Assembly (NCBI RefSeq): GCF_009928525.1
Contig: NZ_JAABOK010000011.1
Span: forward strand, 164,400 to 228,399
Length of the DNA: 64,000 nucleotides
Direction of reading: 5' to 3'
Source of the DNA: Chitinophaga solisilvae
GTDB taxonomy: Bacteria > Bacteroidota > Bacteroidia > Chitinophagales > Chitinophagaceae
The first letter of the stretch is position 1. The number at the start of each line of letters is the position of its first letter. Both the position numbers and the translations under genes were made by a program. Below the pieces are notes generated by a model. That model was not told where the DNA came from. It ran no database searches and was given only the letters and a program-made list of their open reading frames with translations. Positions 35,290 through 45,089 of this stretch are shown here, piece after piece.

Positions 35290-35436
35290 ATACTATAGCT
35301 TTAGCGGTTGGCTATCAGCTGTTGGCATACATGCGTCACATGTGTGTTATTGGGCCTTTAGCTGTGAAATTATTGGATATTGTGATTCTCTTTCGTTGTG
35401 ATTTTTTCATTGTTCCTGCAAAAGGCGTTCCTGTGC

Positions 35437-36861
35437 TTAACCGCTTATTGTCAGCTGCTGATACAGTTCCAGGTATTGTTGTGCCGAACGGCCCCAGGAA
35501 TGGTCGGTATGCATACCGCGCAACCGTATTTCCCGGAGATGTTCCTTATTATCATACAGTTCTATGGCCCTTTTTACAGAGTAACAGATGTCCCATATGC
35601 CCACCTGGCTGAACCGGATGCCTACGCCGTCTTTATCCCCGAAGTCGGTGACGGTATCTTTGAGGCCGCCGGTGCTGCGAACTACAGGAACCGTGCCGTA
35701 GCGCAGCGCATATAACTGATTGAGTCCACAGGGCTCCACGCGGGAGGGCATCAGCAGGAAGTCGGCGCCGGCATATATTAAATGCGACAGGGATTCATTA
35801 TAACCAATATGCAGATTAAATCCGTAGCTGACGGTATCCCTGGTTTGTTGCAAAGACCATTCAATATGTGGTTCCCCGCTTCCCAAAACGAGGAAATTCA
35901 CTTCTCCCGGCAGTTCATGCAGGGAGCGGCCAATCGCTTCTGGCAGCAGATCGGCGCCTTTATCTCCTACCAGCCTGCCGATGAAGGCTACCAGCGGCAG
36001 GGATGTGTCCAGTCCAAAGCGTTCACAGAGGGCTTTCTTATTTTCCTTCTTGCCTTTGTCGATGTTATCGGGATCATAATGCGCCGGGATCATCACATCG
36101 CTGGCAGGGTCCCATACGGCGGTATCGATGCCGTTGATGATGCCCGCAGTTTTGGCGCGTTCGTGGCTGATCAGGCTCTCGAGGCCATTGGCGTTGGTGT
36201 AGAGTTCCTCCAGGTAACCGGGAGATACGGTGGTAACGCGCCAGGCGCATTTGATGGCTGCAGCCAGCGGGTTAATTGCGCCGCCCCAGTCCAGCAATCC
36301 TGCTTTCCAGAGGTCAAAGCCGGGAATCAGGTATAGTTTATCCCATCCGAACTGGCCCTGGTACTGGGCGTTGTGGATAGTAATCACGGAAGGTATTTCT
36401 TTCAGCCGGCTGTATTTATAGCCATAGCTCATTAAAAAGGGAATCAGCCCGGTATGATGATCATGGCAATGCACCACATCCGGATGATGCTGCCATTCGT
36501 TCACCCAGTCCAGCACAGCTACCTGGAAGGCGAGAAAACGTTCTGTATCGTTGGGGTAACCATACACGCCCGGTGTGTCCAGCAATCCGGGAATATCTAC
36601 CAGGTACAGGTCGAAGCCGAGTTCATTATGTCTTTCCTTCAGTACATTAAAGTGGTACCAATCGTGGCCCAGCCACATACCGGCCTGATGTACCACATCA
36701 AACTCATGTGTGTCATAATACTTATTCCTGTAGGCCGGTACTACTACTTTGGCGATATTCCCCAGCTGCTGCTGATACTTGGGCAGAGCGCCCACTACAT
36801 CTCCCAGTCCGCCTACTTTCGCTACCGGATAACACTCGGCGCTCACGTGCAATATTTCCAT
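35437..36861 (-). CDS. glgA: Glycogen synthase (ADP-glucose), GT5
   Basis: 474 residues. The N-terminal KVGGLGDVVGALPK (15-28) holds the ADP-glucose-binding KxGGL motif. The C-terminal domain has 'FIGRLVGDKGADLLPEAIG', 'LMPSRVEPCGLNQLYALRYG' and 'VRSTGGLKDTV', all GT5 hallmarks. It elongates alpha-1,4-glucan chains from ADP-glucose made by the adjacent glgC product. The start ATG immediately precedes the conserved 'EILHVSAECYPVAKVGG', so it is firm. No branching enzyme or phosphorylase is in the window. Confidence 0.96.
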   Translation of the reverse strand: MEILHVSAECYPVAKVGGLGDVVGALPKYQQQLGNIAKVVVPAYRNKYYDTHEFDVVHQAGMWLGHDWYHFNVLKERHNELGFDLYLVDIPGLLDTPGVYGYPNDTERFLAFQVAVLDWVNEWQHHPDVVHCHDHHTGLIPFLMSYGYKYSRLKEIPSVITIHNAQYQGQFGWDKLYLIPGFDLWKAGLLDWGGAINPLAAAIKCAWRVTTVSPGYLEELYTNANGLESLISHERAKTAGIINGIDTAVWDPASDVMIPAHYDPDNIDKGKKENKKALCERFGLDTSLPLVAFIGRLVGDKGADLLPEAIGRSLHELPGEVNFLVLGSGEPHIEWSLQQTRDTVSYGFNLHIGYNESLSHLIYAGADFLLMPSRVEPCGLNQLYALRYGTVPVVRSTGGLKDTVTDFGDKDGVGIRFSQVGIWDICYSVKRAIELYDNKEHLREIRLRGMHTDHSWGRSAQQYLELYQQLTISG

Positions 36862-36934
36862 GCTAAATAATTGATAATCTGTCTTAAGTTACCTTGGAAA
36901 AATAAGAAAACAAAAGGTTTGCGGGAATTTATTT

Positions 36935-36967
36935 ATTTGAGATTTTGTTATCTGGTTATTTGAGATT
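36935..36967. repeat. Short direct repeat ATTTGAGATT x2
   Basis: ATTTGAGATT at 36935-36944 and 36958-36967, between glgA and the DUF72 gene. It is the same 10-mer, in the opposite orientation, as at 18627-18651; a related GGTTATTTGAAATTTGA lies at 31354-31370. Confidence 0.6.
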
Positions 36968-37029
36968 TGCCGGTATGCAGGGCGGCAGCGCAGACTTTTT
37001 CGCCTGAGCTGTCAACACTTTCATTTTCT

Positions 37030-37037
37030 TATCTTTG
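37030..37037 (+). promoter_or_regulatory. Putative -7 box of the DUF72 gene
   Basis: TATCTTTG, exact TAnnTTTG, 55 nt before the chosen ATG at 37093. No clear -33 TTG. Confidence 0.4.
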
Positions 37038-37092
37038 TTATACTTCATGTCATGTGATTTCCCCTATCCTGTTAACGCTAAAACCATTGCTC

Positions 37093-37986
37093 ATGGATTT
37101 CGGTCGTGTAACACCTGCAGCGCTGGAGGAACTGGATTTCAAACTTCCGGCAGAACCGCTGTTTAACAAGAAAGTACTGAAAGGCAAGCCTGTAAAGAAA
37201 CCGCTGGCCTATGCCGGATGCGCCAAATGGGGGCGTAAGGAATGGTTGGGCAAGATATATCCTAAGGGAACCAAAGACGCACAGTTCCTGCATGAATATG
37301 TGAAGCACTTCAACAGCATAGAACTCAATGCTACTCACTACCAAATCTATGGCCCTCCCACTATTTCCAAATGGGATGCGGAAGCGCAGGGAATGGATTT
37401 TAAATTCTGCCCGAAAGTACCGCAGGCCATCAGCCATTTCAGCAACCTGGTCAGCGCCGGGCCTAAAACCACCGCCTTCCTGGAAGGTGTGCTGGCTTTC
37501 GGCAACCATCTGGGTCCCATTTTTTTGCAATTGAGTGACAAATATGGTCCGGCCAAACGGGAAGCCCTATACGAATACCTGGCATCGCTGCCTACCGACC
37601 TGCAGTTCTTTGTGGAAGTCCGGCATCCGCAGTGGTACGAAGATGAGGTTGCCCGCATGGATTTTTTCGAAACGCTGCGCAAACTGAAGGTAGGCGCGGT
37701 GATTACGGATACCGCAGGCAGAAGGGATGTGGCGCATATGCATCTTACCATCCCCAAAATATTCATCCGGTTTGTAGGCAACAGCCTGCATCCGACAGAC
37801 TACACCCGTATCGACGACTGGGCCAACCGCATCAAATACTGGCTGGACAAAGGCCTGCAGGAGATATATTTTTTTATGCATATGCATGATGAAGCGCTGT
37901 CACCCGAACTGGCGCTCTACCTGGCAGACAGGCTGGAGGCCGTTTGCGGCCTCCACGTAAAAAAGCCCCGGTTTGTAAAGGAATAA
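37093..37986 (+). CDS. DUF72 family protein (TIM-barrel)
   Basis: 297 residues from the ATG at 37093; the longer frame to 36967 lies upstream of the -7-type box and is rejected. Family blocks include 'LAYAGCAKWGRKEWLGKIYP', 'FNSIELNATHYQIYGPPTIS', 'FKFCPKVPQAISH', 'PIFLQLSDKYGP' and 'FVEVRHPQWY'. DUF72 (YecE-like) proteins adopt a TIM barrel; biochemical function is unknown. A perfect 8-bp hairpin (GGAGGCCG/CGGCCTCC) occurs within the last codons. It is a single-gene unit before the dehydrogenase gene. Confidence 0.88.
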   Translation: MDFGRVTPAALEELDFKLPAEPLFNKKVLKGKPVKKPLAYAGCAKWGRKEWLGKIYPKGTKDAQFLHEYVKHFNSIELNATHYQIYGPPTISKWDAEAQGMDFKFCPKVPQAISHFSNLVSAGPKTTAFLEGVLAFGNHLGPIFLQLSDKYGPAKREALYEYLASLPTDLQFFVEVRHPQWYEDEVARMDFFETLRKLKVGAVITDTAGRRDVAHMHLTIPKIFIRFVGNSLHPTDYTRIDDWANRIKYWLDKGLQEIYFFMHMHDEALSPELALYLADRLEAVCGLHVKKPRFVKE

Positions 37987-38070
37987 TTTATTTTTTGACG
38001 AATACATTACAAGGCTAAAAAATGACAGTCTGAAATATTAATTTCGCCTTCTCAAAACCGGTATTTTACA

Positions 38071-40998
38071 ATGATGCGCGACAAGCTAGAGCAATTGGCC
38101 AAAGAACTGGAAGGCACGCTTTATACAGATGATACCATGCGGACTCTCTATGCCACCGATGCGTCGGCATACCGGGAGATGCCCCTGGCAGTAGCAATCC
38201 CACAACATATAGCAGACCTGAAAACACTGATCAGTTTTGCGCGCAATAACAATACCTCGCTGATTCCCCGCACTGCCGGCACTTCGCTGGCCGGACAGGT
38301 GGTCGGCAACGGCATCGTGGTAGACGTATCCCGTACTTTCACCGGCATACTGGAATTCAACGCAGCGGAAAGCTGGGTACGCGTTCAGCCCGGCGTTATC
38401 AGGGATGAACTGAATATGTTCCTTAAACCGCACGGACTTTACTTCGGCCCGGAAACCTCTACCGCCAACCGCGCCATGATAGGCGGCATGGTAGGCAATA
38501 ACTCCTGCGGTTCCAACAGTGTGGTCTATGGCAGTACCCGGGAACACCTGCTGGAAGTAAAAGCCCTGCTCAGCAACGGCGAAGAAGTCACCTTCAGCAC
38601 CCTGGACACCGAAGCCTTCCATCAGAAATGCGAAGGCCCGGATACACTGGAAACAAAAATCTACCGCCAGATACGCACTGCCCTGAGCCATCATACCAAC
38701 CAGGATGAAATACGCCGCGAATTCCCGAAGAAAAGTATCCCGCGCCGTAATACCGGCTATGCCGTGGATATGCTCCTGGAAACCGCGCCTTTCACAGCCG
38801 GAACAGAAGATTTTAACTTCTGTAAACTTATCGCCGGATCTGAAGGCACCCTGGCTTTTCTGACAGAAATAAAACTGCATGTAGATCCGCTTCCTCCGAA
38901 AGAAACGGGCCTGCTCTGCATCCACTTCAATAATGTAGATGAATCCCTGCGCGCCAACGTGCTCGTCATGGATTTCAAACCCAGCGCCAGCGAGCTGATT
39001 GACCACTACGTACTCGAATGTACCAAAGACAATATCGAGCAAAGCAAGAACCGCTTCTTTGTACAGGGAGATCCCGGCGCCATCCTGGTAGTGGAATTCT
39101 GCCGCGATACCAGGGAAGAAATCACTGCCATAGCGGGCCGTGTGGAAGCCACGCTGCGCGCCGCCGGACTAGGCTATCATTTCCCCCTGCTGTTCGGCAA
39201 CGACAGCAAAAAAATATGGGCGCTGCGCAAAGCCGGTCTGGGCCTGCTCAGCAACCTCCCCGGCGATGAAAAAGCCGTGCCGGTTATTGAAGATACAGCC
39301 GTAGCCGTGGAAGACCTCCCCGCATTTATCCGTGACTTCAACGTCATATTGCAGCAATACGGACTTTATGCCGTTCACTACGCACATGCGGGCAGCGGCG
39401 AAATACACCTCCGCCCTATCATCAACCTGAAAACGGAAGAAGGTAATCTCCTCTTCAGAAAAATTGCAGAAGAAATTGCCACCCTCGTAAAAAAATACCA
39501 CGGCTCCCTTAGCGGCGAACATGGCGATGGCCGCCTGCGCGGTGAGTTCATCAAACAGATGGTAGGCGATAAAAACTATGAACTGCTCCGGCAGATCAAA
39601 TACACCTGGGACCCGGAAAATATCTTCAATCCCAGCAAAATAGTGGATACGCCATCCATGAACAGCATGCTGCGGTATGAACCCGGACAGAAAACACCCG
39701 CGTTCAACACCATCTTTCATTTCCCGGAACAAACCATCCTGCAGCACGCCGAACAATGCAATGGTTCCGGCGACTGCCGCAAAACACCGCTCAGCGGAGG
39801 TACCATGTGCCCCAGCTACATGGCCACCCGCAACGAAAAAGATACCACCCGCGCCAGAGCCAACATCCTGCGGGAATTTCTGACACACTCCCACAAGGAA
39901 AACCGCTTTGATCATAAGGAAATCTATGAAGTGCTGGACCTCTGCCTCGCCTGCAAGGGCTGTAAGTCAGAGTGCCCGTCCAACGTAGATATGGCCAAGA
40001 TGAAAATGGAATTCCTCCAGCATTACTACGATGCCAACGGTGTTCCGGTGCGTGCAAAAATGATCGGCAACTTCTCTAAACTGTCTGCACTCGCTGCCAT
40101 CACACCAGGTATCTATAACGGATTAATCAATAATAAACTCACCGGCGGCATCATCCGGAAATTCTCCGGCTTTGCATCCAAACGTTCACTGCCGGCGCTT
40201 CACAGCACCACCTGGCGCAAATGGTTTAACCGGCAATGGCCCAAAGAAAAGACAGGTACTGCCGGCAATAAAACCGTATACGTTTTCTGCGACGAGTTCA
40301 CCAACTATAACGATACCACCATCGGCATCAAAGCCGTAAAGCTGCTGCATAAGCTGGGCTACGATGTAAAAATGACGGAGCATCCGGAGAGCGCCCGCGC
40401 CTATATGTCTAAAGGACTGCTGCGCAAGGCGCGTGAAATCGCAGAAGAGAATATTCGTATATTCAGTACCGTTATCAATGCAGACACGCCCCTGCTTGGC
40501 GTAGAACCTTCCTCCATCCTCAGTTTCCGCGATGAATACCCGGATCTGGTAAGGGAAGGCTTACGGCAGCAGGCACATGACCTCTCCAGACACGTTTTCC
40601 TCATTGATGAATTCATCGCCAACGAGGCTGCCAAAGGACATATCACTGCTGCGCAGTTCACCACCGCGCAGCAGCATATCAAGCTGCACGGCCACTGTCA
40701 GCAGAAAGCACTATCCTCTTCCCAGCACAGTCAGCAGATGTTAAGCATCCCGCAAAACTATTCCGTGGAAGTCATCCCTTCCGGCTGCTGCGGTATGGCC
40801 GGCTCCTTCGGCTACGAAAAAGAACACTACGACCTCAGCATGCAAATCGGTGAAATGGTGCTCTTCCCTGCCGTCCGCAACGCTGCCAAAGGCACGCTGA
40901 TTGCCGCTCCCGGCACCAGCTGCCGACATCAGGTAAAGGATGGAACGGGGGTGAAGGCGATGCATCCGGTGGAAATACTATATGATGCGATAGTTTAA
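38071..40998 (+). CDS. FAD- and Fe-S-containing D-2-hydroxyacid dehydrogenase (YdiJ/Dld-II-like)
   Basis: 975 residues. An FAD-binding PCMH domain is N-terminal (PRTAGTSLAGQ at 67-77; 'GGMVGNNSCGSNSVVYGSTR'), then an FAD-oxidase C-terminal domain ('HAGSGEIHLRPI', 'SGEHGDGRLRGEF'). A ferredoxin-like region with 'CLACKGCKSECP' (about 625-636) and a CCG-type domain ending 'SGCCGMAGSFGYEKEHYD' complete it. This fused architecture matches E. coli YdiJ, a D-2-hydroxyglutarate dehydrogenase, and related D-lactate or glycolate dehydrogenases that pass electrons to the respiratory chain. Substrate cannot be decided by eye. The TAA stop is the first three bases of palindrome copy 6. Confidence 0.9.
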   Translation: MMRDKLEQLAKELEGTLYTDDTMRTLYATDASAYREMPLAVAIPQHIADLKTLISFARNNNTSLIPRTAGTSLAGQVVGNGIVVDVSRTFTGILEFNAAESWVRVQPGVIRDELNMFLKPHGLYFGPETSTANRAMIGGMVGNNSCGSNSVVYGSTREHLLEVKALLSNGEEVTFSTLDTEAFHQKCEGPDTLETKIYRQIRTALSHHTNQDEIRREFPKKSIPRRNTGYAVDMLLETAPFTAGTEDFNFCKLIAGSEGTLAFLTEIKLHVDPLPPKETGLLCIHFNNVDESLRANVLVMDFKPSASELIDHYVLECTKDNIEQSKNRFFVQGDPGAILVVEFCRDTREEITAIAGRVEATLRAAGLGYHFPLLFGNDSKKIWALRKAGLGLLSNLPGDEKAVPVIEDTAVAVEDLPAFIRDFNVILQQYGLYAVHYAHAGSGEIHLRPIINLKTEEGNLLFRKIAEEIATLVKKYHGSLSGEHGDGRLRGEFIKQMVGDKNYELLRQIKYTWDPENIFNPSKIVDTPSMNSMLRYEPGQKTPAFNTIFHFPEQTILQHAEQCNGSGDCRKTPLSGGTMCPSYMATRNEKDTTRARANILREFLTHSHKENRFDHKEIYEVLDLCLACKGCKSECPSNVDMAKMKMEFLQHYYDANGVPVRAKMIGNFSKLSALAAITPGIYNGLINNKLTGGIIRKFSGFASKRSLPALHSTTWRKWFNRQWPKEKTGTAGNKTVYVFCDEFTNYNDTTIGIKAVKLLHKLGYDVKMTEHPESARAYMSKGLLRKAREIAEENIRIFSTVINADTPLLGVEPSSILSFRDEYPDLVREGLRQQAHDLSRHVFLIDEFIANEAAKGHITAAQFTTAQQHIKLHGHCQQKALSSSQHSQQMLSIPQNYSVEVIPSGCCGMAGSFGYEKEHYDLSMQIGEMVLFPAVRNAAKGTLIAAPGTSCRHQVKDGTGVKAMHPVEILYDAIV

Positions 40999-41118
40999 TT
41001 GCGAATTACGAATTGCGAATTACGAATGAAGAGCGAAGACATAAGCAAAGAAGTAAATTCTTTATCCGCTTATGTCTTCGCTCTTCATTCGTAATTCGCA
41101 ATTCGTAATTCGTAATTA
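40996..41118. repeat. Heptad-armed palindrome, copy 6
   Basis: Arms 40996-41046 and 41068-41118 pair at 50 of 51 positions; the one difference is A/G in a heptad. The 21-nt loop is almost the same as in copy 3. The inner stem has CGAAGACATAAGC. It occupies the full convergent gap between the dehydrogenase and methyltransferase genes, overlapping the former's stop and ending 5 nt from the latter's. Confidence 0.94.
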
Positions 41119-41123
41119 TTTCT

Positions 41124-41876
41124 TCATAATTTACCCGTAAACACCTTCGTCTCATACCTCAACGCCACCATTCTGTTCTCCTGGTGTTTTTCAAATACAT
41201 CTTCCAGTTCCTGGATCATGGCGTTGTAGCGCGGATGGGTTTTATCGGGCATATAGGAGGATGACAGCAGCAGTCCTTTGATGGCGGCGTAGTCCAGGCG
41301 CTGTACGTGGTGGAAGTATTTTTCATGGAAGGTGTCCGGCAGGAAGAAACGGGCTATTTCCTGCGGCTGAATATTGCGGTGCTTCATGTCTTTGTAGTCG
41401 ATGCCAAAGTCATGACGCAGTTTTTCGTAGGCTTTATCGAAGGGAGTGTCTGTTTCCCTGAAATTCCACATCAATACGGCAGAAGTTCCGGGGCGCATGA
41501 TACGCCGGAATTCCTGCCGGGCTTCCTCCCGCTCAAACCAGTGAAAGGATTGTCCGGCTATCAGCAGGTCTACTGATGCATCCGGCAGCGTAGTTCGTTC
41601 GGCCGTTCCCGTTATACTTTTAAAATAAGGGTACCGTTGCAGCAGTCGCTCTCCCATCTCCCGCATTTCCCGGTTGGGTTCTACGGCATACACGGTATTT
41701 CCGTTGTCCAGGAAAGGCTGTGCGGAGATGCCTGTACCGGAGCCGATATCGGCTACTGCGGCTGATGGCGTAAGACCGGCAACCTCCTGCAGGTAAGGAA
41801 TGATGGCTACCGGATATTGCGGACGGTATTTGACATAGTCATCCACACGGTTGCTGAATCGTTCTGTGTTTTTCAT
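41124..41876 (-). CDS. Class I SAM-dependent methyltransferase
   Basis: 250 residues, cytoplasmic. SAM motif I is VADIGSGTG (41-49), followed by 'VYAVEPNREMREMGERLL' and 'ASVDLLIAGQSFHWFEREEA', the pattern of the methyltransferase 11/25-like group. 'QSFHWF' is common in members of unknown substrate. It lies 18 nt downstream of the RND permease gene on the same strand and may be the last gene of the efflux operon. No substrate can be inferred. Confidence 0.85.
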   Translation of the reverse strand: MKNTERFSNRVDDYVKYRPQYPVAIIPYLQEVAGLTPSAAVADIGSGTGISAQPFLDNGNTVYAVEPNREMREMGERLLQRYPYFKSITGTAERTTLPDASVDLLIAGQSFHWFEREEARQEFRRIMRPGTSAVLMWNFRETDTPFDKAYEKLRHDFGIDYKDMKHRNIQPQEIARFFLPDTFHEKYFHHVQRLDYAAIKGLLLSSSYMPDKTHPRYNAMIQELEDVFEKHQENRMVALRYETKVFTGKL

Positions 41877-41894
41877 GGCAGACTAAAAATAAAG

Positions 41895-44800
41895 TTATTC
41901 TCCCAGACCATGTGGTTTCTTCTCTTCATTGCCATGGGCTTCCAGGTCGGCCAGCTTTTTCTTGCCGTAGGCCATTTTGGTAATCAGCACGTACAGTACC
42001 GGAACAGTGAAGACCCCCAGCAGCGTAGCCGCCAGCATACCGCCCACCACCGTATAGCCGATATTGACACGGGAAGCTGCACCGGCGCCTTTTGCCAGAC
42101 ACAGAGGCACCACGCCGAGGATAAAGGCAAAGGAAGTCATCAGGATCGGTCTGAAACGCAGCTTTACTGCCTCCAGGGTAGCCTGCATCAAAGGCATTCC
42201 TCTGTCTACACGTTCCTTACAGAACTCCACAATCAGGATGGCATTTTTGGCAGACAGGCCGATAAGTGTAATCAACCCGATCTGGGAATACACACTGTTG
42301 GCCTGCCGGGTTAATGTCAGCGCCAGGATAGACCCGAAGAGGGCTACCGGCACCGCCAGCAGTACAGAGAACGGAACGGACCAGCTTTCGTAGAGTGCGG
42401 TGAGCAGCAGGAATACAAATAATATGGACAGGGCAAAGATGAGAACACTGGTATTACCTGCCTGTATTTCCTGCAGGGATACGTTGGCCCAGTCGTACCC
42501 GAAATTTTCAGGCAGGGTCTGTTCGGCCACTTCTTTCAGGGCATTGATGGCATCGCCGCTGCTGTAACCGACTTTACTGTCCCCGTCAATTTCCACGGCA
42601 CGATACAGGTTAAAGTGATTGATAACCGGCGCACCTGATCCTTTCTTCGAGGTCACCAGGGCGCTGAGCGGCACCATCTGTCCTACGTTGTTACGTACGT
42701 AATATGTTGCCAGGTTATCGATACTGGTGCGGTATAATGAATCAGCCTGCAACACAACGCGGAAGCTGCGGCTGAATTTGGTAAAGTCGTTCACATACAA
42801 GCCACCTAGGAATGTCTGCAGGCAGTTAAACACATCGCTCACCGCCACGCCCAGCTGTTTACATTTATCCCTGTCTACATCCACATTGAACTGCGGGGTA
42901 TTGGCGCTGAAGAAGGCGTAGGCGCGCGCAATTTCCGGGCGCTGGTTGGCAGCCATGAGGAATTGCCCCATTACCTTCATAAACTCCCCGATGTCCGGGT
43001 TACTTTTCTGTTCAAGGATAAAGGAGAAGCCTCCCGATGTACCCATACCGCGCAGGGTGGGCGCGGGGATACAGATGATAGTGGCGCCGACGATGCGCAT
43101 GGTAGCACCCTGGATCCGCCCCAGCACTGTATTGATATCATCGCCGTGCGCATAGCGTTCATCCCATGGTTTCAGGCTCACGAAGAACGTACCGGAGTTG
43201 GGCTTCACCGCGTTGGCCACGAAGTTCATTCCGCTGATGCCGAAGAAGTGATTCACGGCGCTGTCACTCAGAAGGATATTGTTGATTTCGGCAATCACGT
43301 CCTTGGTACGCTCTGCAGATGCAGCTTCCGGCAGTTCCAGGGCGATGAACATAGCGCCCATATCTTCCTGGGGCACAAAGGTAGTAGGTGTTTTCTTAAA
43401 CAGATAAAAGGCGACGGCAAACAGGATCCCCATACCAATAAGCACTACGGGCGTGACTTTTATGAGCCGCATCACGAAATTGCCATAGCGGTTGGTCACC
43501 CGGTTAAACCATTCGTTGAATTTAAAAAAGAGTTTATTCAGACCATGTGATTGTTTCGTGAGATGCGCCGGCCGTAATAGTATGGCTGTTAGCGCCGGTG
43601 TAAAAGACAGCGCCAGGAAGGCCGACAGTAATACGGAAAAGGCGATCGTCAGGGCGAACTGCTGATACAGCCGGCCGCTTACCCCTGGTATAAACGCCAC
43701 CGGTACAAATACTGCCGCCAGGATCAGCGCGATGGCAATTACCGGCGCCTGCACTTCCGACATGGCTTTGAAAGTGGCTTCCCGCGGCGACATGAGGTCG
43801 GAATCGATATGATGCTGCACCGCCTCCACCACCACAATGGCATCGTCCACCACAATACCGATGGCGAGTACAAACCCGAACAGGGTCAGCGTATTGATGG
43901 AAAATCCGAGCAGCTGGAAAAAGATGAACGTACCGATGAGGGAGATAGGTATTACCAGGATGGGAATGAGCGTGGCGCGCCAGTTCTGGAGGAAGATGAA
44001 CACCACCAGTACCACCAGGGCCATTGCTTCCAGGAAGGTTTCAATAACCTCATTGATGGATATTTTCACGAAGGAAGTCGTTTCAAAGGGCACGAGCCAG
44101 TTGACATCTTCCGGGAAGGACCTGGACAGTTCTTCCATTTTCTTCATGACACGGTCATTCACATCCAGTGCGTTGGCGCCGGGAGCGAGGTAGATAGCCA
44201 TCCCGCTGCCTGTTTTACCGTCTGCCTTGGCATCAATGGCGTAGGTGAAGGAGCCGAGGTTGATGCGGGCAACGTCGCGCAGGCGGACCAGTCCGCCGGT
44301 TTTGCTGGTAGCCACTACCACGTTGCCGAATTCTTCGGAGGTGGCGAGGCGGCCTTTAACACTGACGGTGTATTCAAATGCCTGTGTTTTACTCATGGGC
44401 GGCGCGCCGATACTACCGGCAGGCACCTGCTGATTCTGTTCTGTAATGGCGCGGGCAATATCGCCCGGCGTCAGGCTGAGGGCCGCCATTTTATCGGGGT
44501 TCAGCCATATGCGCATACTATAGTCCTGGGAGAAGGCGTTCACGTCGCCGACACCTGTCACACGCGCCAGCTCCGGCTTCAGGTAGATGTTCACGTAGTT
44601 GTCCATGAACTCGCGGGTATGGGTGCCTTTGGGCGAGTTCAGGGCTATTACCATGAGCATGTCATTGGAACGCTTTTTAACGGTAACGCCTACACGCCTT
44701 ACTTCATCGGGGGTACTGGGCAGGGCGAGGCTCACACGGTTCTGTACATCGAGTGTAGCGATGTCGGGATCGGTACCTATATTAAAGGTAACGGTCAGGC

Positions 44801-45068
44801 TCATGGAGCCGTCGTTTGCACTTACAGACTGAATGTACATGGCGCCGGGGGTACCGTTCACCTGGTTTTCGATGGGCGTGGTAACGGTTTCTTCCACCGT
44901 GGTGGAGTTGGCGCCTACGTAGTTGGCCCGTACATCGGTAACGGGCGGTGCAATATCCGGCAACTGGGCAATAGGCAGGTTAAACATACAGATCAACCCT
45001 ACAATCACCAGGATGATAGCTATTACAATCGTAGTATTCTTGCGCTCTATAAATGTTTTTGAGATCAT
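41895..45068 (-). CDS. RND multidrug efflux permease (HAE-1/AcrB-like)
   Basis: 1057 residues with the duplicated RND plan: membrane helix, porter loop, six helices, repeated. The first helix follows 'ISKTFIERKNTTIVIAI'. The helix-4 proton relay 'FVLAIGIVVDDAIVVVEAV' carries the paired aspartates (about 407-408), and 'VPQEDMGAMF' and 'NAILIVEFCKE' occur at their usual places. Such trimers export drugs, detergents or metabolites from the periplasm with a fusion protein and an outer-membrane channel, both encoded upstream in the same operon (21 and 43 nt gaps). Substrates are unknown. Confidence 0.96.
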   Translation of the reverse strand: MISKTFIERKNTTIVIAIILVIVGLICMFNLPIAQLPDIAPPVTDVRANYVGANSTTVEETVTTPIENQVNGTPGAMYIQSVSANDGSMSLTVTFNIGTDPDIATLDVQNRVSLALPSTPDEVRRVGVTVKKRSNDMLMVIALNSPKGTHTREFMDNYVNIYLKPELARVTGVGDVNAFSQDYSMRIWLNPDKMAALSLTPGDIARAITEQNQQVPAGSIGAPPMSKTQAFEYTVSVKGRLATSEEFGNVVVATSKTGGLVRLRDVARINLGSFTYAIDAKADGKTGSGMAIYLAPGANALDVNDRVMKKMEELSRSFPEDVNWLVPFETTSFVKISINEVIETFLEAMALVVLVVFIFLQNWRATLIPILVIPISLIGTFIFFQLLGFSINTLTLFGFVLAIGIVVDDAIVVVEAVQHHIDSDLMSPREATFKAMSEVQAPVIAIALILAAVFVPVAFIPGVSGRLYQQFALTIAFSVLLSAFLALSFTPALTAILLRPAHLTKQSHGLNKLFFKFNEWFNRVTNRYGNFVMRLIKVTPVVLIGMGILFAVAFYLFKKTPTTFVPQEDMGAMFIALELPEAASAERTKDVIAEINNILLSDSAVNHFFGISGMNFVANAVKPNSGTFFVSLKPWDERYAHGDDINTVLGRIQGATMRIVGATIICIPAPTLRGMGTSGGFSFILEQKSNPDIGEFMKVMGQFLMAANQRPEIARAYAFFSANTPQFNVDVDRDKCKQLGVAVSDVFNCLQTFLGGLYVNDFTKFSRSFRVVLQADSLYRTSIDNLATYYVRNNVGQMVPLSALVTSKKGSGAPVINHFNLYRAVEIDGDSKVGYSSGDAINALKEVAEQTLPENFGYDWANVSLQEIQAGNTSVLIFALSILFVFLLLTALYESWSVPFSVLLAVPVALFGSILALTLTRQANSVYSQIGLITLIGLSAKNAILIVEFCKERVDRGMPLMQATLEAVKLRFRPILMTSFAFILGVVPLCLAKGAGAASRVNIGYTVVGGMLAATLLGVFTVPVLYVLITKMAYGKKKLADLEAHGNEEKKPHGLGE

Positions 45069-45089
45069 ACTGTGATGGCGGTTTTAGGA

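Noticed and set aside
37935..37954. Perfect 8-bp hairpin GGAGGCCG/CGGCCTCC as a terminator
   Set aside because: It lies inside the DUF72 coding sequence, about 30 nt before the stop, and is not followed by a T run.
43809..45062. 417-codon open frame on the plus strand opposite the RND permease gene
   Set aside because: It is antisense to a fully recognisable RND permease, lacks any family pattern and is rich in His/Gly/Val as expected for a shadow frame.
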